From Rhynchopus euleeides (lineage: Eukaryota > Euglenozoa > Diplonemea > Diplonemida > Diplonemidae): a DNA stretch of 64,000 nt. The position numbers were made by a program, and so were the translations under genes. Position 1 is the stretch's first letter. Every line of letters starts with the position of its first letter. Below are positions 29,892-39,225 of the stretch, one piece after another. The stretch is taken from contig OY723289.1 in the NCBI GenBank assembly GCA_963210315.1, positions 372,001-436,000 of the forward strand. Direction: 5' to 3'. The notes beneath the pieces are model-generated. The model saw only the letters and a program-made list of their open reading frames with translations. It did not search any database and had not been told where the DNA came from.

Positions 29892-30914
29892 TCAAATGTC
29901 ATCCACATCCACCTGCGTTGGGCCTGAGTTAGATTGGCTTGGGCTAGGTGGGGGGGCAGTCTCACTTGCCTCATCGTCCAGTTCCTCTTCTTCATCTTCG
30001 TCGCCATCCAGCAAGTCTGTAAACTTGCCGGTGTCAGTCGTTGCCTGTATCGACTGTTCGCCGCCAGAATCCACCAGCAGCTGCCTCACAACGACGATCC
30101 CCTCACGGTCCTTGACCTGCGCAGCGTGACCCGGGTCCAGCAGGTACTTGGAGGGGATGTGCAGGTCCACCTCGTACTCCTTCGCCTCCAAGTCCTGCGT
30201 TGCGCGCAGCCTCCGCAGGGTGAGGCGCAGAATGTGCCCATTCTGGGTCACCTTCTGTACCGTCGACAGCCCAGATTCCACGATGAACTCGTAGAATCCC
30301 CCGACGGTTCTTGGAGCAAAGGTGTTGGCTGCTCCCTGCAACGACGACACGTCTCTCTTCCTTCCTGAGTATTGAGGAAAGATCTTGTCTGCCTTCGAGG
30401 ATGCCTTCGTCTTCTGGGGGGCAGCCAGCTTCACCTCTGCGGCGTAGAGCCGGGACATCTTTACGCCCGAGGTGAGGGCGGCGTGCGGGTGCAGCTTCTG
30501 CATCTGCTCCAGTTTCGCCTTGGACTTGGCGGAGGCTGATGGAGATGGTGTGATCCTCACACCAATGAACTCCGTATCCGTCCCCCCCTTGGTGCGGATG
30601 GAGTACCTCTCCAGCTGCGCCTCCTTCGCCGACTTCTCCGACACCGTCCCCCCCTGGTACTCCTTGTACCTGGCCCCCATCGCCGCGCTCACGGTCCCGT
30701 CGTTGCCCTTTATGGGCTTGCCCGTGATCTTCCCGATCAGTGCCTTCAGGGCTGTGTTCGACAGCCGCCCCCCCTCCTCCGGCTCGACGTAGTATTCAAC
30801 AAAAAGTTGAATAAAGCCCGGCTGAGTGGCGGGCTGCTTCGTCGGGGGGGCCGAGCTCGGGGCGGTTTCCTCCGTTCTGCTTCTCTTCGCCGTGGTTTTG
30901 GCAGAGGCAGGCAT
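29892..30914 (-). CDS. Transposon protein of 340 residues, acidic C-terminus (unrecognised)
   Basis: The start is the ATG at 30912-30914 (MPASAKTTAKRSRTEE). The N-terminus is basic and nuclear-signal-like. A compact domain follows at about 30-130 (FIQLFVEYYVEPEEGGRLSN, IGKITGKPIKGNDGTVSAAM). A second conserved-looking beta-rich part lies at about 190-290 (TVGGFYEFIVESG, ILRLTLRRLRATQDL). The tail is strongly acidic (DLLDGDEDEEEELDDEASE). No family was recognised. The frame is open further upstream into the inverted repeat, without an ATG that I would prefer. Being inside the repeats, it is most likely an accessory or DNA-binding protein of the element. Confidence 0.65.
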   Translation of the reverse strand: MPASAKTTAKRSRTEETAPSSAPPTKQPATQPGFIQLFVEYYVEPEEGGRLSNTALKALIGKITGKPIKGNDGTVSAAMGARYKEYQGGTVSEKSAKEAQLERYSIRTKGGTDTEFIGVRITPSPSASAKSKAKLEQMQKLHPHAALTSGVKMSRLYAAEVKLAAPQKTKASSKADKIFPQYSGRKRDVSSLQGAANTFAPRTVGGFYEFIVESGLSTVQKVTQNGHILRLTLRRLRATQDLEAKEYEVDLHIPSKYLLDPGHAAQVKDREGIVVVRQLLVDSGGEQSIQATTDTGKFTDLLDGDEDEEEELDDEASETAPPPSPSQSNSGPTQVDVDDI

Positions 30915-31032
30915 GATTGATAGCTGTGTGTGTGTGTGTCTGTTGGCGTGTGTGTATCTATTCAACAATGGAGGTAATCTGGTCAGGGCTTGCAAGACCC
31001 TGGTGATGTGGGTTGTGGGAGGGAGAAACGGC

Positions 31033-31300
31033 ACAAGGAAATTCGCAACAAAGTCCAGCGCTGATATGCCACCACACCTCATATCCCAAGCACACACCCA
31101 ACTGTGCGTTTTCCCCTTCATACTTGGGCGTTCTTCCTGCAGTACAGTGTATAGAGTTGTCGAGTCGACAAGTGCCAGTTGTCGACTCGACAAGTGCCAG
31201 TTGTCGAGTCGACAACTGGCACTTGTCGTCAACAACCCAGTCAGTTGTCGAGGTTTCAGTTGTCGACTCCACTAGTGGTTGCCAACACTAGCGCACCGTG
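31033..31300 (-). repeat. Right terminal inverted repeat with three phased palindromes
   Basis: This mirrors the left arm. Three TTGTCGA-S-TCGACAA palindromes start at 31157, 31179 and 31201, again with a 22-base period. The outermost eight bases (31293-31300, GCACCGTG) are the reverse complement of 28366-28373. Confidence 0.85.
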
Positions 31301-31906
31301 CACTGGATATGCATGCCGATGAGGGGGTGGGAGGAGGGGGGAGGGCAACACCACAGAGGCAATGAAGGCCTTGTGTGGCTTAGTGTAATTGCCTGTGGTG
31401 GTGGGTGGGGTGGGGGTGGTTGCACATGCACCACGGAAGAATCGGGGCACCGGCGGGTGGGGTCGACCTGTCGGGACGACGGGTGACAATACGACAGGGC
31501 GGCACCCGTCGTTTCGCCCGTCGTATTACCACGACAAGTCGTTGGGTCGACTAGTACGTGGGGTTTTTAGTAGAGTAGATGGTGCGGCGGTAGGGGGGGT
31601 GGGGGAGGAGGGTAGGGGGTTCCCGCTGGGACCACCGTGAGGTGTTTCTTTCGACCACGGTTGTGGTGTTTCTCGATTTTGATTTTCCGCTGACCTGATT
31701 CAGAGGTGCCTCTGCACGCAAAACACATGCACAACACTCATGCGTTGGATGCTCGGGGAATGGAAATTCCTCGAGCATGCCGCTGTTGAGAGAGGGAGAT
31801 TCCGCTTGCTTTGGCTGGTGCTTCAGGGAGCAGCACGCCAGCGACAATTGTCTGGTGTCACAGGACCCCGGCATGCTTGCTGCTACCGATGGGCATCCTG
31901 TTGCAT
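31301..31906. other. Intergenic spacer containing a nested inverted repeat
   Basis: About 600 bases with no supported gene. The main feature is the inverted-repeat cluster at 31461-31551. The rest is G-rich sequence and the 3' side of the cyclase-like relic. Confidence 0.5.
31461..31551. repeat. Nested inverted repeat rich in GTCGAC and CGAC
   Basis: The block starts GGTCGACC and ends GGGTCGAC. Inside, ACGACGGGTG pairs with CACCCGTCGT and AATACGAC pairs with GTCGTATT. It lies about 160 bases outside the right end of the transposon. It resembles the CGAC-rich palindromic style of the transposon arms but lacks their exact 15-base unit. Confidence 0.7.
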
Positions 31907-33730
31907 TCACACGTGCACTTCAAGTGGGGTAGTGGCCCCTAGCAGTCCGATGGTGGTCTCTGCCTGCGTGAAGTGTTCGTCTGCCATCCCTGCCGCGTCC
32001 TGAAAGTTCGCATTCATCAGGTATTCACCCATCGCAGCGTTGTACGGTTCCCACTTTGCTGCAGCCACACCGATGTGGTACATCCACTCGCCCTCTCGTT
32101 TGACAGGATCGTCTGTGTCTTGTATCAGCAGCTCGTACACACGACATGTCCCGGTGTCGTTACTTCCTCCATGACTCGCCAGAACACTGCGCGTGCGCAC
32201 GTCGCCACGTGCACTCTGCTTGACAAGACGCACCAGCCGCGGGACAAGCAGGAGGATGTGTTCGTACATAGCCTCCCGCTGCAGCGCTGTGTTGCACACC
32301 GCGTCCAGCCCGAACGCACGAGCAGCAGACTCCATCCCACACGCCGTCAAGGTGAGTGGACCAAGCAGACTGAACCGCCGCATCTCCGCACACCCCGTGT
32401 CCCCGCACAGGACGTGCCCCAACGCCGCACCGATGGAGATACGCAAAGGACTGTCGGTGTTGCTGATCCGCTGGGTGTGGTCACTGTTGGAGGTATCCTA
32501 TGAGGTGCTCGCGTTGCGCACCGCACGCACGATGTGCTGTGCTGCCCCCGCAGCTGCAGGCCCGTGCACGTAACAGGGACGCGATGTGTTGAAGGAGGCC
32601 AAGATGCGGTCACCGAGGAACACGTCCACCAGCCCACTGCGTGACTCAGTTGCCGACATGGCCACAGCCAGCAGCATCTCGAAGAAAGATATGAAGGCGT
32701 GCGGATCCCTCTCCAGACATGCCAGTGTGCTGCACGTGTTGATGACGAGCACTGTCGCCCACACTCTCTTCAATTCACCAAGCACCTTCGCCTGAGGGGG
32801 GTGCAATTCTGTGCGAGTGTTAATCGAATCCGCAACCGTGCACATCGACAACGAACCGTCAACAGAGTGTTCCACCTCGAGTTCGACATCGCACTCCTGT
32901 GCAGGCAGACACGACTTTGGGAGGTAGGGGCGGTACGCACGCAGGTTCTCCTCCAGACGCTGCAGCGCTTCGTGCATTGCAGGAGGCAGACGCCCCTGCT
33001 CATCGACCAGCATGGTTGCCACGGTGTCGACATCGTAACCCGCCAGGAGTTGTGCGACCGCCTCCACAGTCTTGATGGTGCAGGCCATGGCCGCCTTCTC
33101 CCTCTCGGCAGAGTCGGCAAACCCGCGTGTGGCCACAAAATCGATCAGCAAGACACACAGTGACAACTGCCCCTCATACAGACTCTTCATCAAACCGACA
33201 CGGCACGGCGGATGCGTGCAGCTGACCGTGTCTTGCAGACGCTCCCACCTTATCGAATTTGGTGCCGTGCCTGGCAAGCCGAACAACCCGAAGCGCAGAG
33301 TCATTTCTGTGGCAGTGATGACGACCCACAGGGCGGCAACAGCAGTCAAACCTGTAGCAAAGCCCCTTCCGAGACCGATCACCAGCGACAGGTCTGCAAG
33401 CAGCACGAAAAGAGACCAAGATGGCTCGTTGCCGAGGACGCGCATATTGAGATCACCAAAGACAACCGACACGGCAAGCCCCACGACATAGGTCCGCACA
33501 ATGTTGTGGGTGAGGTGCACGCGGCACACGCACAGCAACAGCATTGCCAGCTGGCATGCAAAGATCGAGCCCTAGGTAATCATGTTGAGGGGATAACGCG
33601 GCACCATTAGCAATATCACTCCCTGGAAAACGCTGTGTAGCCCGCTCAGGACGAACAGCAGCCGCCTGTTGCTGCGTGCCTTCCCCTGCAGCCGCCCGTC
33701 CAGCGAGATGATGCTTTCAAACCACCCCAT
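31907..33730 (-). pseudogene. Membrane cyclase-homology protein with two in-frame TAG codons
   Basis: From the ATG at 33728-33730 to TGA at 31907-31909, one frame of 608 codons is open except for TAG at 33572-33574 (codon 53) and TAG at 32498-32500 (codon 411). Residues 1-180 or so form several hydrophobic helices. The C-terminal half resembles a class III nucleotidyl cyclase fold (RVWATVLVINTCSTL, VDVFLGDRILASFNT, LRISIGAALGHVLCGD) and ends in a segment with EWMYHIG that parallels EWMYQME of the protein at 40782-43156. It is thus a paralogue. The first metal-binding Asp of cyclases is Asn here. TAG terminates WDR92, PAP2 and the coiled-coil gene in this window, so recoding of TAG is unlikely. 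A recent pseudogene or stop read-through fits better. Confidence 0.7.
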
Positions 33731-34597
33731 TGTGCTGGCTGGTATGATCTGTGGGTGGTGTCTTGTGCAAGCCCACCCTACAGCCCACCTACAAACGTGT
33801 TGGTGGTTGCTGCTCCCAAACTAGCGAGTTTCCTGAGCTGCCGCTGGTTTGGGATAAAAATGGCTCGCGTCTTCGCCATCTGGCCCTGTGTGGCGAACAC
33901 AACAGAGGGGGTAGGTTGGGTTGGGTGGGGGGCGGTGGGCTGCCGAGCAGAAGTTGCACCGAGACATTTTTTCACTTTTGGCACTGTATTTGCCGCCGGA
34001 GTGTCCCCCACTCGTGTGCTTCTTTTCCGGGGGTGGCACGTCAGGGATAGGGATAGAGGGGTTCCCCAGACAGACGACAAGGGTTTCACGCCCGCCTCTC
34101 GGCCACCCGTGCCTTAGCCGCCCTGCACAGGCACGGAGGCCTCAGCCCAAAAGGGATGTCAGATCGACACCGTCTCCTGCTGCGTGTTGCACTACATTGC
34201 CCAACTGGGATGATGCTGTTCGCATGCATAGGCGACGTAGTTTTCAACCTGATTGCACCTCGTTGAGGAGACGAAACTCGCACATTGCACATTGGACCGT
34301 TGATTGGAAAATGAAAGAATGTTGGAGGGTAGACTGCTTCTGCACAACGCACTGATGTGATTGTGTTCGGAAGGAGCCGAGAAACTGGTTTTGGGAGTGA
34401 GAGCACAATGACAGAAGGATAGAGATGTGACGCCAGTGCTGACTATCGGATAAATTGTGAAAACAACGAAACATCAAAGGAGTGTGTATCCCCAGGAATA
34501 CACCAAGATCACGGCAAGAAGAACAAGGTTGGACGGGATGCAGCCCCGACATGTGGGTCGGGGCGCAGTGGCGCAGCAGTCGCAGGCACGTTCCGGA
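33731..34597. other. Intergenic spacer with a dispersed repeat
   Basis: No gene is supported. About 75 bases around 33905-33985 (core GGGCTGC...GCAGAAG...CCGAGAC) resemble 45607-45690, indicating a diverged interspersed repeat. The remainder shows nothing I can name. Confidence 0.5.
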
Positions 34598-37000
34598 TTA
34601 CAACCCCACCACATCCCACAGCCGCAGGGCCCCGTCCTGGCACACCGTCGCCACACGCGTCCCGTCGGGGGAGAAGCTCAGGCGCCTCACGGCACCCCTG
34701 TGCCCAGACAGCTGTGCCACCACAGCCCCTGTGCCTGCATCCCACACAGACACAGTGCCGTAGCCAGCAGCAGCGATGAGGCGCCCGTTCGGCGAGTGCT
34801 GTGCGTCGTACAGCATCCCCGATGCATGCTGCAGCCGCAGCCGCTCGGTGCTGCCTGCCGCCCACAGGCCGACACGCACCGTACCGTCGTCCGCACCACG
34901 GAGAAGCTCCTGCCCGTCCGGCGAGAAGGAGAGTGCGACGACACGCTCCCACGGGGACGCCACCACGGCGTCCTGCTGCCCGTTGTCCGCATACAGCACA
35001 CGCACAGCGTCCCCCTCCACCTCCCCGCCTGTGACAGCCGCGATGTGTGCACCGTCGTGTGTGAAGGCCACCTCGCGTGTGTGCTGCCGCAGCACCAGGT
35101 GTGGGCGTCCGCCACCCACAGCATCGTGCAGCCGCGTCACGGCCTCGCGACGCCCTGCGGCAACAACCACACGCCCGTCGGGGGAGAAGCGGACACGCCG
35201 CACGCCTGCACCCTCCCCCGCACCGCCCTCCGGCTGCAGCAGCGCCGCCCCTGTCGTGGCGTTGCACACAACCACACGCCCGCCGCCGCCGCACACAGCG
35301 ACACGCCCGCCATCGGGGGAGAAGGCGACGTCGTGTGCCGCAAAGTCTGCACACCCGAGCACACGCGCAAAGCTGCCGGTGGCTGCGGTGAAGACACGCA
35401 GCACACCGTCACTGCCGCCCACAGCCACCTCGCGTGAGTCGGGCGAGAAGGCAACGCTGAGCGGGGCGGCGGGGTGCAGCACACGCAGCAGGCAGTGGTG
35501 CGATGCGGAGGGCAAGCACTGCCCTGTGATGGTGTCAGTGCACACAGCGGATGGTGACGGTGTTGCAGGTGCAGGGGTTGGTGCAGACGTTGGAGGCGCA
35601 GGTGTGGCAGGTGCAGGCGTTTCGGGTACAGGTGTAGGTGCGAGAGTTGCAGGTGCAGGCGTCGGAGGTGCGGGCGTTGCAGGCGCAGGTGTGGCAGGTG
35701 CAGGCGTTGCGGGTGCAGGTGTCGGAGGTGCGGGCGTTGCAGGTGCAGGTGTTGCGGGTGCAGGTGTGGCAGGTGCGGGCGTTGCAGGCGCAGGCGTTGC
35801 GGGTGCAGGTGTCGGAGGTGCGGGCGTTGCAGGTGCAGGTGTTGCGGGTGCAGGTGTGGCAGGTGCGGGCGTTGCAGGCGCAGGCGTGGCAGGTGCAGGC
35901 GTTGCGGGTACGGGTGTTGGAGGCGCAGGCGTTGCGGGTGCAGGTGTCGGAGGTGCGGGCGTTGCAGGCGCAGGTGTGGCAGGCGCGGGTGTTGGTGCGT
36001 ACGTTGCGGGTGCAGGTGTTGGAGGCGCAGGTGTTGCAGGTGCAAGCGTGGGCTGAACATAATCCCACAAGAGGAAATCGGCACCCCCGTTCCGACCCGA
36101 GGTTACGAATGCGTCGCTGTTGTGAAAGTATGCAACCGAGGAGGTGTACGTGTTCCGCATTGTGTACTCCTTCAACAAGCTGCCGGTGCTCACGGAGTAA
36201 ACCCTCGTCTCACCCGAGCGAGCCACGGCCAGCTGTGTCGAGTCGCGGTTAAACGACAAGCCAAAGGTGAATGTCGTTGCTCTAATCTCATGGATAGGGT
36301 AGTAGTCGCTCAGCGTGTAGATATGCAGAGTGTCCGTTGAGCCGTCACCAGTAGTCGCGAAGTACTGCCCGTCTGGCGATACAGCGATATCTTGAACATC
36401 GCTGTTCTGATCCATCAGATAACTGAGAAGGATGCCAGTGCTTACATTCCACACAAGGACAAGGTTATCGTCCGAACCGCTGATTAGTCTCGTCCCGTCA
36501 ATGGTGTAGGCCAAACAGGTCACCGAGTCGGTGTGCTTATCCTTGAACGTCGCCACCACGGCGCCAGTTGCAGCCTCCCGGATGTAGATTTTCCCGTTTC
36601 CGTGACCAGAAGCAACATGGGTCCCGTCTGGCGAGTATGCAACAGCAAGGCACTTTCCCTTGGATGAGTCAGACCAGAGGGCGTCATAGCTGCCCACCTT
36701 GACGGCGGCAACCCCATACGAAGCGCGAGCCACGATCAGAGTTGACGAATCAGGAGAGAAGGCAACGTCGCGCGATGTGTACGTGGGCGCTGCGACTGCG
36801 GCTCCCGTGCTGGTTCTGTACACGCTCAAACCGCCGCTGTTAGCTGCCACCACAGCTAACGTGTCATCAGGAGAGACTACAACCCGGCCGGGATTCGAAA
36901 GCCCACTTTCAAGCATCGCGGTGCACTCTGAACTCGTACCACTGGGGCATGCTGAAAATGCGCTAAAGCACGCGGACAGCAGTGCAGCTACAACTACCAT
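34598..37000 (-). CDS. Predicted secreted protein with two WD40 propellers joined by a Pro/Ala/Thr linker
   Basis: An intronless 800-residue protein. An N-terminal hydrophobic stretch (MVVVAALLSACFSAFSA) looks like a cleavable signal peptide. Residues about 35-312 contain some seven WD/YVTN-like repeats (VAYSPDGTHVASGHGNGKIYI, DGTRLISGSDDNLVLVWN). Residues about 313-485 are a linker of PATPAPPTPAP units. Residues about 500-800 form a second propeller (VAFSPDSREVAVGGSDGVLRVF, LSFSPDGTRVATVCQDGALRLWD) and end at TAA (34598-34600). WD40 domains are normally intracellular; the linker type is shared with the secreted esterase at 10484-14635. No transmembrane segment is seen. The role is unknown; a cell-surface binding or matrix protein is a guess. 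The start lies 12-20 bases after CACAG and CCAG acceptor-like sites. Confidence 0.82.
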   Translation of the reverse strand: MVVVAALLSACFSAFSACPSGTSSECTAMLESGLSNPGRVVVSPDDTLAVVAANSGGLSVYRTSTGAAVAAPTYTSRDVAFSPDSSTLIVARASYGVAAVKVGSYDALWSDSSKGKCLAVAYSPDGTHVASGHGNGKIYIREAATGAVVATFKDKHTDSVTCLAYTIDGTRLISGSDDNLVLVWNVSTGILLSYLMDQNSDVQDIAVSPDGQYFATTGDGSTDTLHIYTLSDYYPIHEIRATTFTFGLSFNRDSTQLAVARSGETRVYSVSTGSLLKEYTMRNTYTSSVAYFHNSDAFVTSGRNGGADFLLWDYVQPTLAPATPAPPTPAPATYAPTPAPATPAPATPAPPTPAPATPAPPTPVPATPAPATPAPATPAPATPAPATPAPATPAPPTPAPATPAPATPAPATPAPATPAPATPAPPTPAPATPAPATPAPATPAPPTPAPATLAPTPVPETPAPATPAPPTSAPTPAPATPSPSAVCTDTITGQCLPSASHHCLLRVLHPAAPLSVAFSPDSREVAVGGSDGVLRVFTAATGSFARVLGCADFAAHDVAFSPDGGRVAVCGGGGRVVVCNATTGAALLQPEGGAGEGAGVRRVRFSPDGRVVVAAGRREAVTRLHDAVGGGRPHLVLRQHTREVAFTHDGAHIAAVTGGEVEGDAVRVLYADNGQQDAVVASPWERVVALSFSPDGQELLRGADDGTVRVGLWAAGSTERLRLQHASGMLYDAQHSPNGRLIAAAGYGTVSVWDAGTGAVVAQLSGHRGAVRRLSFSPDGTRVATVCQDGALRLWDVVGL
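35545..36060 (-). repeat. GC-rich coding minisatellite (Pro-Ala-Thr linker)
   Basis: Roughly 500 bases of imperfect 12- to 18-base units reading GCAGGTGYNGS on the plus strand, translating on the minus strand to PATPAP and PPTPAP. Larger units of about 50-110 bases recur within it, so length polymorphism is expected. Confidence 0.85.
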
Positions 37001-37217
37001 GGCCTGGCACGCACAGGTCTGTGTCTTTTATCTGCGGGGTGGTATGCCAATATACCCACCTGATTCAACCCGATTGCAAACCCCAAATGGCGAGGAGGGG
37101 TAGGGGCGAGTGGGGGTGTGGGGGTGCGGTCGGGAGACAACCGCAGATCACCACCTGCCCGCATTGCTCCACGCTTATAGCCTCCCGCCCCCTGGCAACC
37201 CCACCCCACCCACCAGG

Positions 37218-39062
37218 TCAACCCCCACTCCGCTGATGCCCGATATAGGATACGAACGCCTCCAGCTCCTCTGCGCTTCGCACACGCGACCCGACCTCAA
37301 GATCCTCGGGTCGCAGGTTCGACGCGACAGCCATCCGGAGGTCCCCCTCCGCAGCAGACGGGCAGTCCCGCAGCAGCTGCCCCACCGGCAGCAGGTGCCG
37401 CAGCGCCGGCAGCTCCGGGGCCCGCGGCACCACCACAGCCAGCGGCACGCGCCTCCGCCCCGCAGACACCCCGCCCACACCCCAGGCGCTGCTGCGCTCC
37501 GCACCTCCACCGACACCCCCTCCTGCAGCAGGCCCTGCAGCACTGGGCGACACACCCACACAGACCCCTGCAGCCACAGCACCGCCACCGCCACCACCTG
37601 CCACGGGGGCGCCCAACGGGAAGCAGGCGCTCGGGGGAGCGCCCCCTGCAGAGCCACGCCACTGCTGCTGCCGCACTGCAGCTGCCGCCCCACCCCCTCG
37701 TGCAGCAGATGCCCCGAGGCGCAGGAAGCTCGCCAAGGTGGAGGTGACGGACATCCCACCCCCGACAGCCGCAGGCACAGCAATGCTACCACCACCACCA
37801 CCACCACCACCACACTCCTCCCCTAGCGCACCACCGCGCCGGCGCCGCTTTCTCGATGGAGGAGTATCGCCTGGAGTGGGAGTGGGTTGCTCCATCGTTT
37901 TCTCTTCGTCTTCATCACCGCCTTGCTGCCCCTGCACCCCAACAGCCATCGCCGCAGGGTTTCCGCCGAAGGGGTGCAGCACGACAGGGCACCCCCGCCG
38001 CACCCCCCGCACCAGCTGCACCGCCAGGGCGGGAGGCGGCATGCCGCAGGGCAGGCTGAGGGACACCGACAGCTCCTCCGCCACCCCGGGGCGGAGGGGC
38101 GCGGTGTGCGGCACGCCGGCGGGGGAGGCGAACTCCGCAGCGGGTCCCGACGCCGGCACCCCACCACCCCCACGCCACAAGACGTCGGGCGGGGCACCGC
38201 CGGGGGTCGCGCTCTGGAGAGATATCACCGCAACACCACCTTCGGTGCCTGGGAGGCACCGGATGGACACGCGGAGCGTGGCACAGCAGGGGTGGTGTGC
38301 AGAGAGCGGCAACTCCTCCGCCGCCCCCGCCCCCGCAGGTTGGGGCAGAGCCACAGCGCCATGCCAGTGCCTCCTGGTGGTGCGGTGCTGCTGCTGCTGC
38401 TGCTGCTGCTGCACCCTCTCCTGCCTTCCAACATCACACCCCCTTCGGTGTGCCCCTCTGGCCCCAGAGGCAAACCCTCGCACCGCGCGTGCCAGAGGTG
38501 GGGTGTTGTATTGGGGTTGGGTGGTGGGGGTGGGGGTGGTGGTGGTGGTGGTGGTAGTGTCGGGGATCCGGAGGGACTCCCGTGCCCCACGCCACGCCTC
38601 CCTGACCCGGTCTGCATAGATTCTGTTGGAGGATCCGCGGAGGAGCTGGGCGATGGCGGACTCCACCTGGAGGGCGAAGCCGCGCTTGGCAGCGGCGGAC
38701 ACCTCCGCGTTGCTGGGGTGCTGCGGCAGCCCTGCCGAGGCCAGGGAGCTGTGCACGCCGCGTGTGAAGGCCGCCCCCCGGAGGCTGAGGCCCAGGCCCG
38801 GCGCCAGCCTCTCCCCTCCGGGGATGAGGGAGAGCGCGGCCAGCAGCTCCTTGTCCGTCTCCCAGTGCCGCACGTCCACCATCCGCTTCTCCGGAGGGAG
38901 TGACGCGTTGGTCGGACACACCCTCAGGTGATCCCCCCCTCCCTCCCCAGCAGGGCCTCCTCTAGGAATCGCCTCCGCGCAGAGAGGGCACAGCAGGACA
39001 GGCGCGGGGGAGGAAGAGGAGGAGGAGGAGGGGGCAGTGGCAAGACCAGGTGGAGGTGGCAT
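37218..39062 (-). CDS. Unrecognised 614-residue protein with N-terminal C2HC zinc finger
   Basis: I do not recognise a family. The start ATG (39060-39062) follows a CCCCAACCCCGGCGAG tract. Residues 25-49 give C25-x2-C28-x16-H45-x3-C49, a C2HC finger. A helical region follows (about 60-170) with RMVDVRHWETDKELLAALS and FALQVESAIAQLLRG. The middle is beta-rich and Gly/Ala/Pro-rich (CATLRVSIRCLPGTEGGVAV). The C-terminus is more ordered (RDCPSAAEGDLRMAVASNL). The stop is TGA (37218-37220). Only 217 bases separate it from the double-propeller gene, which suits a shared polycistronic transcript. Composition, with Gly runs and paired Cys, resembles the giant FN3-like protein. Codon continuity over 1.8 kb supports a real gene despite the missing family. 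Confidence 0.65.
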   Translation of the reverse strand: MPPPPGLATAPSSSSSSSPAPVLLCPLCAEAIPRGGPAGEGGGDHLRVCPTNASLPPEKRMVDVRHWETDKELLAALSLIPGGERLAPGLGLSLRGAAFTRGVHSSLASAGLPQHPSNAEVSAAAKRGFALQVESAIAQLLRGSSNRIYADRVREAWRGARESLRIPDTTTTTTTTPTPTTQPQYNTPPLARAVRGFASGARGAHRRGCDVGRQERVQQQQQQQQHRTTRRHWHGAVALPQPAGAGAAEELPLSAHHPCCATLRVSIRCLPGTEGGVAVISLQSATPGGAPPDVLWRGGGGVPASGPAAEFASPAGVPHTAPLRPGVAEELSVSLSLPCGMPPPALAVQLVRGVRRGCPVVLHPFGGNPAAMAVGVQGQQGGDEDEEKTMEQPTPTPGDTPPSRKRRRRGGALGEECGGGGGGGGSIAVPAAVGGGMSVTSTLASFLRLGASAARGGGAAAAVRQQQWRGSAGGAPPSACFPLGAPVAGGGGGGAVAAGVCVGVSPSAAGPAAGGGVGGGAERSSAWGVGGVSAGRRRVPLAVVVPRAPELPALRHLLPVGQLLRDCPSAAEGDLRMAVASNLRPEDLEVGSRVRSAEELEAFVSYIGHQRSGG

Positions 39063-39225
39063 CTCGCCGGGGTTGGGGAATAGGGGGGAGGGGAGGGGTG
39101 GGGGCTATACTTCTTCGGTGGTCGCATGAAAGATGCAACAAAGGGTGGGGGTGGGCGGGGGGGGGGGGGGGGGGTGATGGTGGCTGGTCTGCAAAGAGAG
39201 AGAGGGGGGGGGGGGGGGTGGGGAC

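Larger units (their letters stand above)
28366..31300 (-). mobile_element. DNA transposon-like element with about 260-bp terminal inverted repeats
   Basis: The segment is bounded by inverted repeats: left arm 28366-28623 and right arm about 31033-31300, both starting CACGGTGC-x-CTAGT from the outside. The arms share ACTAGTGGAGTCGAC and a long inner block ending in CAAGGAAATTCGCAAC (orientation of the right arm). Inside are minus-strand frames at 29892-30914, 29085-29738 and 28631-29323. No DDE, RVE, tyrosine recombinase or reverse transcriptase motif is recognisable to me, so the superfamily is unassigned. No convincing target-site duplication is visible beyond a possible CA dinucleotide. The internal genes run in the same direction as the host cluster. 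The element abuts the 5' end of the giant FN3-like gene. Confidence 0.8.

Noticed and set aside
31907..33730. TAG reassigned to an amino acid
   Set aside because: TAG is the natural stop of PAP2, WDR92 and the coiled-coil gene in the same window.
34555..34605. tRNA-like D-arm sequence GTGGCGCAGCAGTCGCAGG
   Set aside because: No acceptor stem or TTCRANYC arm could be paired; only a chance A-box-like match.
35545..36060. Regularly repeated units resembling an array
   Set aside because: The units are contiguous, in frame and encode a Pro/Ala/Thr linker; this is a coding minisatellite, not CRISPR.
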